From: Leptidea sinapis
Taxonomy: Eukaryota > Arthropoda > Insecta > Lepidoptera > Pieridae
Assembly (NCBI RefSeq): GCF_905404315.1
Contig: NC_066287.1
Location: 3,658,001 to 3,722,000, forward strand
Length of the DNA stretch: 64,000 nucleotides
Reading direction: 5' to 3'
Part shown: in pieces, positions 1 through 13,009 of the stretch
Numbering within the stretch: position 1 is the first letter of the stretch
Layout of the letters: each line of letters begins with the position of its first letter
The notes under the pieces: model-generated
The model's input: the letters and a program-made list of their open reading frames with translations, nothing else
The model's database searches: none
What the model was told of the DNA's origin: nothing
Made by a program: the position numbers and the translations under genes

Positions 1-173
1 TAACTGCAGGCTATTTACTATAATTTTAATAATAATGAATATTTATTCATAATAATAGTAAAAAAGAGCGAACATATTTTAAGCTTTATTTCGATGATAA
101 CGCATAATTCGTAATATATTTTTTATGAAAACGAATAGCTTATGATGCGTGTCACGAAAAGCGAAAAATTCAC

Positions 174-270
174 CTGATAAGCCGACGACTACGATCCCTG
201 GCAAGATGAAAACAGAGTTCGAAAATGCATGTTCCAAGGGACCATCTTGACCACCGCTTAAATCAACCAT
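174..270 (-). CDS. Possible first coding exon of an unrecognised gene
   Basis: I do not recognise this product. On the minus strand an ATG at 270 opens a frame starting MVDLSGGQDGPLEHAF, followed by a short hydrophobic stretch (VFILPGIVVVGLS). It reaches a plausible splice donor, TCAG|GTGAAT, at 174/173. The frame stays open past the donor to 79, so it could also be a short unspliced ORF. The residue composition looks more protein-like than the surrounding AT-rich frames, and the remaining exons would lie left of the window. It could equally be a chance ORF; nothing inside the window confirms it. Confidence 0.25.
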
Positions 271-721
271 TATTGTAATAATACTGCACCGTAACTAACT
301 TATACTGATAAAATTAAGTTATTTTAATAGTTCAGAACATCGCACGCACTTTTTGTTAAATATTTACACTGTGTTTTGCATTTTCTTCGACAAAACCTCG
401 CGGAAAATCTGTTGCATTATTTTGATTTTTGAGAAAACTGAAGTTTGAAAACTGACAGATTGACACTGCGGCTGTCTATTGTATTTTGTCCAATGATTTT
501 TCAAATACACCATGGACATGGTGTAACCCTCGGATCAATAAAAGCCAATTGCTCTAAGATGTAACGTAAAAATAAACTTGTAGGTATGTTTTCTAGATTT
601 GACGTTTTGGAAACGGCCTTCAACATCGATGTGCCGCTGTCTGTTTAAATTTTTGTATCACGATATCGAGATTTTTTTCTCGTTAAGTCGACTATTTTAA
701 TTTTTATTTATTTATTCATAA

Positions 722-928
722 ATATGTAACCAAAATTTATGAACGACTTGAACCCACGCCTCTCGCGTTCCGTCCGAGCGCTCTTATTGTTCTTATATTT
801 ACCGTTCGAGTGACCTGTTGGATTGATCGTAAATCTTGGTATGTCTTTTTCAACTCTCAGGTTGTTTAACCCCATTAATTGCATATTAGGAAATGGACTT
901 GAGATGTCGCTCTTTCAAATCTCTATTT
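722..928 (-). repeat. tRNA-like composite repeat, copy 1 (degraded)
   Basis: This is the minus-strand, degraded member of a repeat family also seen at 5,308, 24,180 and 37,002. The order on the minus strand is a body containing AACCTGAGAGTTGA, then a tRNA-like unit ending GTTCATAAATTTTGGTTAC. The B-box region is mutated (GGTTCAAGTC). The tRNA-like part sits at the 3' end of the unit, unlike ordinary tRNA-headed SINEs. Confidence 0.6.
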
Positions 929-950
929 TTTATTTTTAAAGTGATATCTC

Positions 951-1460
951 TCACTTAAATTTAATTATATAATATACGTTTAAGCATAAATTTATTTTTA
1001 GCCCCACAGGGAGACCAGAATTACATTCTAAATTGCTTCTAGCAAGTACATCGCACAATGTTCTCAAAGCCCCGATATTTGTAAATTGACTTGCTAGCCG
1101 TAACATTAAACCTAAGTTACGATATGCTTTCTTACAAATATCAATAATATGGGTCCTAAAGTTCAAGACAGCTGTAAAGCACACTCCTAAATCTCTGACC
1201 TCAGTCACCCTTTCAAGTAATTTTCCTTCCATATGATATGGATGATGATGTGTAATATGTAATCTACTAAATGAATATATTGAACACTTACTTATGTTAA
1301 GATATAGTTTATTTTCTATACTCCACTATAAAACGTTATTTATATCCTGTAGAAATGGCACATAGTTTTTGTTTTCATTGGTGTTGACTTTGTAACTACT
1401 TGGGGATGATCATTTATCATCAAAATAAATAGTAATGGCCCTAAATTACTACACAGACTG
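951..1460 (-). mobile_element. LINE reverse-transcriptase fragment, decayed
   Basis: A minus-strand frame at 951-1,232 reads RVTEVRDLGVCFTAVLNF..HI.DICKKAYRNLG, typical of the segment after the catalytic domain in jockey/I-type LINE reverse transcriptases. Further upstream on the same strand a broken frame reads LGPLLFILMINDHP, resembling RT motif B. The catalytic YADD region and the frame connection are lost. It is a dead fragment; the family cannot be assigned. Confidence 0.6.
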
Positions 1461-2224
1461 ACACCTGAGTTTGTGGCCTAGGGCTCCGAATTACATCCGT
1501 TGCAGTCAACATACTGACTTCTATCATGTAAATAATTGGCAATATCGCCAAGGTGTGAGGAGTGCAGCCTACACACGCTTGTTTATGTAACAGAACATCA
1601 TTGTCGACCGTATCGAGTGCTGACATGGCCTGACGCGGTCCTCAAAAACTACTAGCAGCCAGAGATTACACCCTACCCTCGAATGCCGAACCGTTGACAG
1701 CAGATATCCCTCCTCATCGAACACACATAACAATATTATTATTCACGTCGGTTTTTTGTGTGAGTGAGGAACCTAATCCGAACGAGTCTGGCGCGATCGT
1801 ACTGTCGTCATAGGACGACAGCATGACTCTGCCTTGGGTAGGTATTTTGTAAAGGTTGCTAAATAAGTGTAGGTATTAACTATAATTGTGAGATATCCCT
1901 ATTGAAGACTTACTTTTTTCGTTATTTGAATGTTCACCACTTCAGTCATCACTCATCAATGACCAGTGTATCGCGAGTTTCTGGGCGAATAGATTATGTG
2001 TTTGCTTTTCGAAGGAATTAAGCTAAAGTGGACACTTACTACTACTTTATGTACATATGTAAATTGTGTTTTTAAGTTTGTCAATTGTCATTCGTTTTTA
2101 GGCTTTATTTTACATTTATTTAATCTTTGACGTTTGCGTCAACAGGACTGTTTTTTTTAAGATAAATCAAGATGCACAATATTGAATTTTTATACCTAAA
2201 TTTATATTTTGCTGTTTATACATA

Positions 2225-3997
2225 TATTTATAAAACCAAGCTCTGTAGTACCGATCGGTGACAGCCCTGGTTCGATGCGTTAATTAAAGAAGCATCAGAC
2301 TGCAAAAAACAGGCGTATCGAACTTGGGTTGCGGCGCTGGGCTCAAAGAGCCGAACAGCAAAGTTCTAAAGAGGAAATATAACCAACCGTGCCTCCAAAT
2401 TTTTTTTAAGCGGCAAATCACCCGTGCGAAATCGAAGCACGTCGTCAAAATCGGCGAGCAGCTTTCCAGTTACCTGACCGGAACACGCAAGTTCTGGTCA
2501 AGAGCTGCTCTTGGTAAATGCAACCAGCCGTCCCTGCCGCAACGTACATGAGGAATGATACCCTGGCCCATACGGCAAAAGAGAAAGCCGATCACATGTG
2601 CGCCCTTTTAGCCTACAACTCGACTCTTGACGACAACGGAAAAACACCGCCGACCATCCCGCGGTGTCAGAGCTCTATGCCTGAAGTACAGTTCAGACAG
2701 AAAACTGTTAGGCGAGCTCTGTTTTCGTTGGACGTCAGGCAGTCGAGCGGGTCGCATGGTATTTCTCCAATCGTGCTTAGAACATGGGCATGCCCCTGAG
2801 ATGACACCGATGCTAAGGCGTTTATTCCGTTTATTTATTCTTATACTCATGTACAAAAGGCGTAGTCCCTGACGCAGGAAGTCAGTCCTTCTCCATCCGA
2901 TCCAAAAAATAAGGAGACAGTTCGGATCCGGCAAACTACTGGCCTATTACTATTACCTCCCTGCTCTCCAAAATCATGGAGAGCATAATTAACCGCCAGC
3001 TCTTGGTCCTAGAGGGTTACCAGTTGATCAAATACCGACAGTACGGCTTTCGCCATGGTCGATCGGCAGATGATCTTCTGGTATACCTAACACATAGATG
3101 GGCGGCAGCTATTGAAAGCAAGTTGGAAGGCGTGGCAGTTAGCCTGGGTATAGCGAAGGCTTTTGATAGTGTACGGCACAAGGCGCTTCTCGCAAAACTT
3201 CCATCATTTGGGCTTCCCGAGCGCTTATGCAAGTGCACCTCCAGCTTCCTCACTGGGCGCAGCATACAGGTCGTTATCGATGGTTATTGCTCGAATCCCA
3301 AGCCCGTGAACGCTGGAGTGCCCCAAGGCTGTGTGCTATCTCCCACACTGTTTCTGCATATCAATGAGATGTTGGACACCTCCAATAGCTATGCAGACGA
3401 TGGCACGGGCGATGCCGTATACACGGGCCATGCAGGTCTCTCTAGGGAAATCGTCGACCAGTGCTTTGCAGTCGGAGAAACTTGTGTCTTCTATCGAGTC
3501 CTCTCTTGACGAGGTCGCGGAATGGGTAAAGTGATCCTTCTCCAATTTAACCCCCAGAAGACTCAAGTTTGTGCGTTGACCACAAAAAAAAACCATTTGT
3601 CGTATCACCGCTCTTCGACAACACTTCCCTTACAGCCTGGCCTAGTATCGGAATTCTGGGTCTCGAAATCTCGAGCGATAGCCAATTCCACGGCCATCTC
3701 TAGGGCAAAGCCAAATTGGCTTCGAAGAAACTGGGCGTCATAAATAGAGCACGGCAATACTTCAAGCCGGCCCACATTCTAGCGTTGTACAAAGCGCAGG
3801 TCCGGCCACATATGAAGTATTGCTGTCATATCTGGTCTAGCGCATCCCAGTATCAGCTCGATCCATTTGACCGCGTGCAACGCAGAGCAGCTCGAATTGT
3901 CGGGGACCCAGTGCTGTGTAAACGGCTGGATCACTTGGCGTTGCGTAGACATCGCTTCATTGCGTGTAAAAAAATATTGAATTTAAAGTTCACTTAA
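2225..3997 (+). mobile_element. Jockey-like LINE, copy 1 (5'-truncated, frameshifted)
   Basis: Reverse-transcriptase remnants are spread over several plus-strand frames. The region at 2,976-3,509 contains FRHGRSADDLLVYLTHRW, a motif-A-like IAKAFDSVRH, motif B AGVPQGCVLSPTLF and a retained YADD. The tail at 3,716-3,997 reads LGVINRARQYFKP..ILALYKAQVRPHMKYC. The sequence is closely similar to 26,090-27,740 but has lost its endonuclease and suffered small deletions and frameshifts, for instance just before YADD. It stops at 3,997 without the 3' tail seen in the second copy. Non-functional. Confidence 0.9.
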
Positions 3998-4079
3998 GAA
4001 TTACTTTTATTATGTTTGAAAGTTTCACTTTTTCAACTTAGTTTTTAATTAAATAATTAACTTTGCGATATTTCTGTGG

Positions 4080-4440
4080 ACTAGTATCACTCTCTCCTTT
4101 CCCAATCTTTGGTACCATTGAGAGCTTTAGTATACTTTACCACATAAACGACTTTATAACAATTATATTCAATTTCGTAATACATTTGTATTAGAAATTT
4201 TTTGATATCATGTTGTAAAAGCATACCTATACATCGCCTAACAAAGGACTTATTCGTGCCATATCTATGTCAGTGATTGTTTGATCTTTTTCATCGCGTG
4301 TGCTGTCAAACTAAGCCTGTAATACCTGTAATAATGTAAGCCTGCTATATAGCAGATTCCACCGGTTTAACCACCTCTCCGTTTGACAAAACAATTGCAT
4401 CTACATTGTTGACCTTTCGCAAGTTCAGTAACCTTCACGT
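4080..4440 (-). mobile_element. LINE 3' fragment with internal deletion
   Basis: The minus strand resembles the C-terminal part of the LINE at 58,122-59,490: the segment matching FVGRCICFYN...VKKRLCGK, then a jump to sequence matching the region around VVKPVESAIFLG. The intervening RT segment is missing, so this copy carries an internal deletion. No open frame survives. Confidence 0.6.
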
Positions 4441-5307
4441 GAAGTATCATTTACCACATATAGATTTAAGAAAAATCATGATTGCCATTAAAATTAGAAT
4501 AAAACTACCAAAAATATGTCTTACTTTTATTTACATAATATATACAAAAGTTAATATACATAGTATTATTTACATATATATATTTTTAGCCCTTAGTAAG
4601 GGAATATAGAACATTCTCCCCAGTTTAAATTTCGTGCTCTGAATCGTGAAGCTTAGAATATAAACGCTACAGAAATAGCGTCGGTAACTTCATTACAAAC
4701 AGAAAGTTTTCAATACAATTTTTAACAAGAACGTATCAAATAAAATTTTATATGAAATATTCTTTCCAAAAGTATTGATTTTTGATCAATAGTCACACTT
4801 TCACCTATGTTGAAGTAATCAAAGTCAACATAATATAAAACAGTGACAACCAAAATGTTGCCATAACATAGATATAGTTATGCCCAATTTATAGGGTAAT
4901 GATTTATTTTAATTCTTATTTTATTCAATCTTGTTAAAATAACATACAACAAGTATTTATTATTAGTATTAATAATTTACAATGTTATATTTGTACGGAG
5001 TAAGGAAACTAGAACGACACATTTTGTACGTTTTCCTATGATTGATAATAAAACTGATGTTAGGATATTGGACAATGTGTAGTAAAATAATAAAATAATC
5101 TATTTCAGGTTTCCATTAGATCCAATACTAAAAAAATTGATAAATGCACTAGCACGAACCAATTTATGAGAACTTTTAATTCCTACTCTTTGATGCGACA
5201 CAAATAATAACAAAAAATATAAACAAACGATTTATGTTTTTTTTGATAACCCTCACTTCTAGGATATCTAGATCTACACAAATAAAATTTTAAAAACAAA
5301 ATTTTAT
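4441..5307. other. AT-rich intergenic stretch, nothing recognised
   Basis: There is no ORF with protein-like composition, no tRNA fold and no clear terminal inverted repeats. The sequence is strongly AT-rich with scattered homopolymers. Confidence 0.5.
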
Positions 5308-5525
5308 GAACGATGCGGGATTCGAATCCACGACCCGGCGTTCCCTGCCGGTGCTCTAAACCACTGAGCTAACCGTTCGATTACCGGCTCGTTATAAAAT
5401 TCTGTTTGTTTTCAACTCTCAGGTTGTGGCTTCATCTACAGGATCTACTTTACAGTTGATAACCTGCTCAACCCCAATATTTGCATATTAGGAAATTGAT
5501 TTAAGATGTCGCTCTTGTAAATCTA
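5308..5525 (-). repeat. tRNA-like composite repeat, copy 2
   Basis: On the minus strand the body contains TTGGGGTTGAGCAGGTTATC and ACAACCTGAGAGTTGA. It is followed by a tRNA-like unit: A-box-like GTTAGCTCAGTGG, anticodon arm CCGGC-AGGGAAC-GCCGG, B-box GGATTCGAATCC. The tail CATAAAATTTTG..ATTTGTG matches the tail of the 37,002 copy. Position 33 of the anticodon loop is G rather than the invariant U, so it is a tRNA-derived repeat rather than a tRNA gene. Confidence 0.75.
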
Positions 5526-5904
5526 AACAATTACAAACGTCGCGTCGCACAAGTACAACACGAGCACATCTCACCCATAACTACGTATATTATAGTTACA
5601 AACCTATCTTGACAGACACCGACTCAAAAAAATAACAATAATTGTAACTAAGTACATCGTATTGTCGAAATAATTTGATTGACTTTCATTGTACTTAGAA
5701 GAAATCTAAAAATAATTTTAAGATAAGATTATTAATTTGTAGAAGAAAACGCAATTATTTTTTACTATTTAGTGCATATTATATTGTTTTTTGTAATTTT
5801 TTTTAGATTGTTAATGAATCTGAACTACACGAACTAATTTGGCTAAATTACACGTGAAGACAACACTGTTTTAGTGAAATCTACCTCGAGGATAATTACA
5901 AAAG

Positions 5905-6017
5905 AGACTTGCAGTTTGATCCGCAATAAAGCATCATTTATTTACAAATTAATATCCTTAAATTATCAAGCGAATCGAACAAAGTTTTACTCATCATTCG
6001 CTATCTTATAATAGAAT
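5905..6017 (+). repeat. Interspersed repeat shared with the palindrome arms
   Basis: About 110 bp beginning GCAGTTTGATCCGCAATAAA and ending ATCTTATAATAGAAT is closely matched at 18,545-18,658 (same orientation) and at 9,449-9,562 (inverted). This copy lies outside the giant inverted repeat, so the sequence is a dispersed repeat that existed independently of the palindrome. Confidence 0.7.
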
Positions 6018-6656
6018 GAAAATAATTATTTAAGTCTTCGATGTAGCTTCCAGAGATTAGGAACGATGAATATTCAAATTCATTCATCACCGGAAGTGTT
6101 GTTATAAAGTTATTAACATACAGGTATATGTACGGATCCTAGATATTATTTTAGTTTCTGGTCAAAAATACAACAATAGCCAGAATAGCACCAAATTTGA
6201 TACATAGTACATTGTTCACAAAGGGGAGAAAGTTGGCGATACTTCCCGAGGGTCACACAAAGATGAACGCGAGGGTCTCAATATATGATTGCTTTATTCT
6301 TTTAACGCTTCAAACATATCTGTTGACTAGAAATAAGATCAGCTCCTCAGCATCACCCACTTACGTAGAGCTACCTACAATATCGCAGATTAGTGTAATA
6401 GCACTTTCTACCGAGTGGTAAGTATTATACGTAGTACTTTATACTACACCTACCAGTTAACAAACATTCTAAACCCGACGACATCCAAAAACAATGACTG
6501 AGAATGTAATTAGTACATATCTAGTTTGTCTATTGATATATGAAGTCTTACTAAATACAATATTGTGTATATTAAAACACAAGTCCATTAATTTTAACGC
6601 CAAAAACGATAACTAGTGTAAGGTAACTTCACAGTTGAGCACTACTTTACTATTTA
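6018..6656. other. AT-rich flank of the palindrome, nothing recognised
   Basis: No gene or repeat structure was recognised. Mirror pairing with the right side is lost immediately left of 6,657, where the sequence has no counterpart beyond 21,450. Confidence 0.4.
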
Positions 6657-8956
6657 AATTTTTCCTTGAGATAGATTGAAATAAGATATTGTGGTGTCTG
6701 TATAGCCACTAGAATATTTTCAATGTGACTTGTATTCCCGATAGTTAGTGGTGATATTTTCTAAGTCCAACAGTAAAATTGTGGTTGTGAACTATCTCAA
6801 GTAAAGCCGTAAAAATGGGATGATACTCTTGAATATCAAATTTAATTAGCGCAAAAAGAAATGGCACAAATTTCTGTTTAAAACTTCTCTACGCCTGAAA
6901 ATAATAAAAATTGAACACTTTTTCACAGTTTAAAAAAATTTTGTTGAAAGTTAGCTGACCATTTTTATCATAGTGTTTGATAACCTTATTAATAGTTCAA
7001 AATTTACATGTAGTCTGATTACAAAGTTAGTACAATATAAGATTTCAATATCACTTTACATTTTTATATTTCAGTCACTTCTTAATTTTAACAAAATATT
7101 CAAATTTGTTGAATCAACTTCTCTAGATATTAACCAACACCTCCCCAAAAAAATCTTATACTACGTTAAAACTACAATTAATTTTGGTGAAATATGTTCA
7201 TCACATTAATATTACACTTAATTTTATATTATTAAGAGGTTATTCTACGATACTTAATATTCTTAGGATTCCAAAACTAAAGCACTTCTCGGTGCTAGGA
7301 TATACAAAAATGATTAATAGTTTCCATTATAAAGGTACGTACTAGAAAAATATGCTAGAAACTTTAATAGCCAATAATAACTTCTTTTACAGGCTGAAAT
7401 AATAATTTTGAGCTGTCATTTATTACAAAAAGGGACATATAACATAGAGTTATGAAATATTTTCTCTTGCTAGTTATATTTCAGGACAGACACAGTCTCC
7501 AATACATTTGCTAGAATATGGAATAAGCAATGATATACAACAGATACAATAATAATTATTACCAGGACATGATACGAAGCCGGATTTAAACAAAACTATG
7601 ATTACTGCGGGATATAGCATTTAATATATATATATTTTTCAAATATAGTATTTCTTTTATAATATCGAATATATATTTCTAATATACAATGTGTACTTTC
7701 CATAGGTGCATGAGAAATAGAAATAAAAGAACCGAAAGAGTCCAGACTTTCATGATGCGTCGGACTGTGTTTATAACTTACAATATAAATAACTTTAGGT
7801 ATCGCATCCGCACGCAACAGCTTAAAATATTTATTGACGTGTATAATTATGATAATATAGACTTTTAGAACACGCGGGAACATCTACACTAATTGGCATC
7901 AACTAAAAATATTAAGGAAATCACAGCACCATGTATTGGGACTTGAAATGTCCTGCTCGTCTTGTCCGTTAATGTCATAAAAACAAACGGATTTTGTTTT
8001 TAAACGCGATGCTTAAGCAATAACCAATATGACGCAATGAGATAAATACTACTTGTATTTAATTTTAATGTTATGAAAATATAAGCATAGAGTTTTGAAT
8101 AGAGGCCTTCTATTATTAATAAAAATTATATGGACAGCTCAACAAATAATAGAGCCGAGTAATTGGTTGTCCCAATTTGATGTACTTCGAAACTAAGACG
8201 AATAAGAACTTGTCGCAAATTTAGCTCTCATGGAATTACTGACATGATAATATCAATTGATTTAGTCTCATTTTAATTGTTTAACAAACAATTTTGAAAG
8301 AATATGAATTCTACAAAACGTAAAAAAAAACATATTTAGTTCGATGGCGACACTGTTCTTAAAGCGTGACATACAGTTCACATTTTGTCAAAACATGTCA
8401 GCCTGCTATATTATAATTGCAGATTAAATAGAAACATTAAACAATTTAAAAAATACACTTAAATATCTTGTAATACTTTTTTTGTAAAAACTGCTCAGTT
8501 ATCTTCTTCATATACATACTAAGCATCTAATAAATGAATAATAAATTGATTAATGCACATTAATTTAAAACCTAAGTAATAATATAATAAGTGCAATCAA
8601 TATGTATTTTTTATTTCTAATCCAATTGGAAATGGTTTGAAGAATGGATTACTTATTCTAAGCTTATAACCTACAAATATTTTCAAAGACACTAAAACAT
8701 CTAAGATATTCCGATATGCAAAATATGATTATTTTTCACATTAATACATTATGCTAACTCTACCAGACTTTTGATGGTGATAAAAATACACATGAAATTA
8801 TTCTAATTAAACATAATATGATTAAACTTATAGACTGATGCATGAGACAAATTTAGATATATTTTGAAGTAGAAAAAAATTATCGATGCAATGCCAATTA
8901 TTATGCTTGGTTAACATGAAGTATCGATTTTGTCGGTTTCGGTAAGATTAAAATGC

Positions 8957-9256
8957 TTACTGTTTCAAAATATATATTTGCTTATCTATAAAGTTTGACA
9001 ATACTGAAAGTTTGATCCGCAATAAAGTATTGTTAAATATTCTCGTTGCCATTTCAAGAACACTATTGTACACAGAAGCTGTGTTGCTACCATGTAAACG
9101 TAATCTATTCTTGCTTCTCAAATTTATATTGTGTATTTCAGATGTTCTGACAAATGTATCATGGTTGGTTTGTACAAATAAAGCTATTTGATAATTAAAT
9201 AGTGGGGTCAAAGTAAGAATTTTAAGTTGATTTAAGAATGGTTTACAACTATCCAT
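8957..9256 (-). pseudogene. Decayed LINE RT C-terminal segment in left arm
   Basis: A 99-residue minus-strand frame contains LKILTLTPLFNYQIALFV, HNINLRSKNRLRL and VYNSVLEMATRIFNNTL. This matches the general layout of the LINE RT C-terminus (compare DIHNVNTRNKHKLVMP and FYNMIPENVQNK near 58.4-58.6 kb). No catalytic motif is present. The same frame is mirrored at 18,851-19,150 in the right arm, so it is a single relic copied by the palindrome rather than two genes. Confidence 0.5.
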
Positions 9257-9277
9257 TATTTTAACATTACATCAATA

Positions 9278-9338
9278 TTTTAAAGCTCAAAAGAGCTGCA
9301 TTCGGTCAATACCTAACGCAGTTCTTTTGAGCTTTAAA
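9278..9338. repeat. Strong imperfect hairpin in left arm
   Basis: TTTAAAGCTCAAAAGAGCTGC pairs with its near-complement GCAGTTCTTTTGAGCTTTAAA around a loop of about 20 bases. The mirrored copy is at 18,769-18,829. Confidence 0.75.
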
Positions 9339-11039
9339 AATTATCTCTTTTACGCATGAGTTTCCCCAGAAAATTATATCGTATCGTAAGTTGGATACAA
9401 CGAATCCATGATATGCTGTCAGGACAGTTTGACTATGAGCGACTTTTGAAATTCTATTATAAGATAGTGAATGATGAGTAAAACTTTGTCCGATTCGCTT
9501 CGTAATTTAAGGATATTAATTTGTAAATAAAAAATGCTTAATTGCGGATCAAACAGACCGTCATGTTATACTTTATAAATAAGCAAATAAATATTTTCCA
9601 ATAGTTAGAATTTTATTTTTAGCCTAATCTATAATTTCTCTATATAAGTCAGTCTATACCCAGTACTAAATATACTACAATAGGTGGTATCTTTGAAATA
9701 TATGCGAATATAATAAATGCTCTTTGTAATGTAATGTAAGACACGTCGTTTTATGCCATCGTGAATTTATGTACATATTAATTTTATATATATCGGATAC
9801 GATACTCTACAAAATATTGTTTGAAATAAGCCTAATATGAAGAAACTTACGAAATGCCTACTAAAATACATTTATAATTTCAGTGGTAACAGTGAAGTTA
9901 TGAATTTAACAAGAAAAAGTTTAATATGACAATATTTTAAACGGTTTCACTGTACCGTTTATATTGCAGTTGATAATAACCACGTATGTTAGGCAATGTC
10001 ATCAACGAATATTACGTAAAAGATAGAACTGTGGAAACATTTTTAAAACTAGACTATCTGCGCTAAGAAAATCATTGTGAACTTACCCTACGTAGAGTAT
10101 GAAATTAGGCAGGTCTTAATGCGGCTTTCATAGTGAAAGTGCATTCTACTGACTCTTATTAAATATCAGTATTACTCACACTAAATATTCTATATGTACT
10201 GTAGCGCGCGCTAATTGTAAGAAAGCGATATATAATCACATTTGATGCTTCGTTTATTGACCTTTGCCATATACAAACCGTAATATTAATTTCCTATTTT
10301 AAAGTATTACATTTTTTTAAATACATGCTTATATAGGGTCAATATCCAATAGTTATGTAGCTATATAACATAATATACAAATGGTACGCCTATATATTGA
10401 ATTTAGCCTAAAGTATGAGTTGTTCTTATATATTGGATATAGTATTATAGTAGTATTCATAAAGTATATTTCAATCATAATCAATAATAAACACTTACTA
10501 TATATATATGTACAAAACTGTTTCTTAATACTAATTGTTTGGTGTTTCGTCTTACAGTTTCACTTTCTCTAATCTATGGATAAATAGTTTAAATACTTTG
10601 TTAATTCAAAAGTGTCATACTGGCTCATATAATTACATCATTTTATACTTTTAATAAAAGCAAGAACTAAGAATGCATCACACAGAGAGTGTTCTATACA
10701 TGTGATTAAAACACCATATTTATATACAACTTACATAGTAGTATTGAGAATAAAATGAAGTCTGCACTCCTAAAAGGTAGATAAAATATCGGCATCTTAG
10801 AATGATAACGCAGAGCTGGAAACAGCAGCAGCAGTGAATTGAATATATAATCTGGTTTAAAAACAGATTACATTTTCAGCTATTGTTCTAGATTGAACTA
10901 AAAAATTTGAAATTACGAGCGACCGCTTTATGTCCAAATACATCGTGTTAGTATATTATAGTTCCTTTTATTCCCTTTCGCATAATAAGTGTAGATTCTA
11001 TAAAAAACAGAATATTATGTGAAATAATTAAGTTATTAA

Positions 11040-11775
11040 AATTTCGAGATTGCTGATGACTTCGGGGCCGTTATTTTAGATTCGTTCGATATTTTGTTAC
11101 TTTCTACATCATTCAACAGAGTAATCTATCTCCAATGAAAGCGAACTAATATTACCTCATTAAACATGCAGTAGTGTCATTACAAAACGGCTAGAAATTG
11201 CGGCGGGTTCCAAAGTTTTTGCTGAGCTGAATGCTGCGGTAATATACAGAAGTGATAGTCTAGATTTTAAGAATCCGGTCGAGATACTTTGTCCTTTTGA
11301 AAACAGTTATTAACATATAAATAACAGTTAATCACCCTTCACGACAGTGTATTTATTATTAATATTAATTGAAGTTATCATAAAATTAAACATTTACATA
11401 GCGAGTGTTGGGAATCTGTCGTTGTTTTAAAATAAAAATCTTGAAAGTGAAACGTAAATAGAAATTTTGATAAATTTTTATATAATTTTGAATCCGAATT
11501 TATTAAGTTTAGGTGAGGTTTGCGTTTTTATAAGTTCAATAGCTGTATATGGTTTCTCGATGATACCGTTTGTCGGATTAAGTTCATTGGGTTTCTTAAA
11601 ACGAATATTTTAAAATCTTTACTTGCTACTATTGATAAAAAGTTATAATCAACTGCAACTATAGTAAAAGTGATCATAAAATTATATATTTACATAGCGA
11701 CAGTGAGGAACTTGTCGCTGTTTTAAAATAAAAATATTAAAAGTAAATCGAAAATAGATAAAGTTGCCACATCCA
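11040..11775 (+). repeat. Repeated module, copy A (left arm, forward)
   Basis: The module has recognisable landmarks: CATTCAACAGAGTAAT, AAAGTTTTTGCTGAGCTGAATG, GAAAACAGTTA and a block TACATAGCGA.AGTG..GAA.CTGTCG followed by TTTTAAAATAAAAAT. The last block is repeated at 11,690-11,740. A diverged inverted copy lies at 13,010-13,510, and both are mirrored in the right arm. Confidence 0.7.
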
Positions 11776-13009
11776 GTCCTTCTTATTCCGTATTAATATA
11801 GAATATTTTGATGTTGTTTTGTTTAGCAATTTTTATGTACCTTCATTTTTTTTTAATTGTTCACTTTGTTTGTTTTGCATTCTTAGATCTTATGAGAATA
11901 AATGTCTTTAAGCCGAAATCTAAATTGTGCAGACAGGTGTTACGTGCATTCTGCATATAGATCTACAAATCTTAGCGAAATTAATTAAGATTTAAGATAG
12001 CCATTATATTTACATTAGCACCTATGGATATTTGCAAATTAACACAAAATTCAAAAAATATTCAGATTTCATGTCAATTAACACAGCGCATGCCTGCAAT
12101 ACGAAATACAAATATTTCTATTTCAGCAAATTTGAACATTTCTTTTCTTTTTTGATGTAAAAATAAGAAATAATCATAAGTTCTTAATCCTATTCTCAAT
12201 TTATATTTATATGATTATTTTTTAAACAACCATAACTACTTCAATTACTAAGGTATATAATTTTCAATGGGGTCGGGTCAGCATGCAGGTGCAAAAGTTT
12301 TGGGTTTCAAAGTCTTGAGTCCTGCCTTCAAATATTAGCGTAAAAAATCAAAATGTCTCTTGAATTTCAAGCACATATCCCCACCAAAGTAATTATCTAA
12401 ATTTCTTTAAAATAAATACTAACTCTTGATCAGGAATTCCGCTGGGAGCCCAACTAAATGAAATGTTATGTCCTGTATGAAAATTTCCTCAAATCATCCT
12501 CGTCTACATGTCTACGTCTACACTCAAATGTATAAGAGATTTGCAATTAATTTTCAATTCATCCACATAAAGAAAGCCATCGGGATCATCTAAAAATTAT
12601 CAACTAGCAATCCGACCGGCTTTGCATCAAATATACTGACTAGTACAGCATCTAAATATTACTTGAGCTACACAAAAATATTCAATTTAAATAATGTTTC
12701 CAACAATGTCAAAATTGTAATTTTATTAATAAAAATGTATTTCGAAACGTTCTATACGACAAACTTCAGTCAGTTTTTCAAAATGTTATTGTCTTTGTAG
12801 TCTTTAAAAATACCTCGTCAAAATGTGTGGCTTATTTGTGTGATCATTAAAAGAAATGTCCGTGAGGCCCCGGGCAAGAATAGGTTACCCTGATTCCGCA
12901 GGTGTCGTAAGAGGCGACTTAGGATCTTTGTTTTAAGATAAAATCTTAAATACGACATCTGCATATTTTTTTGTAGAATTCGGCAAAAGAAATTATATGA
13001 ATTAGCGCC

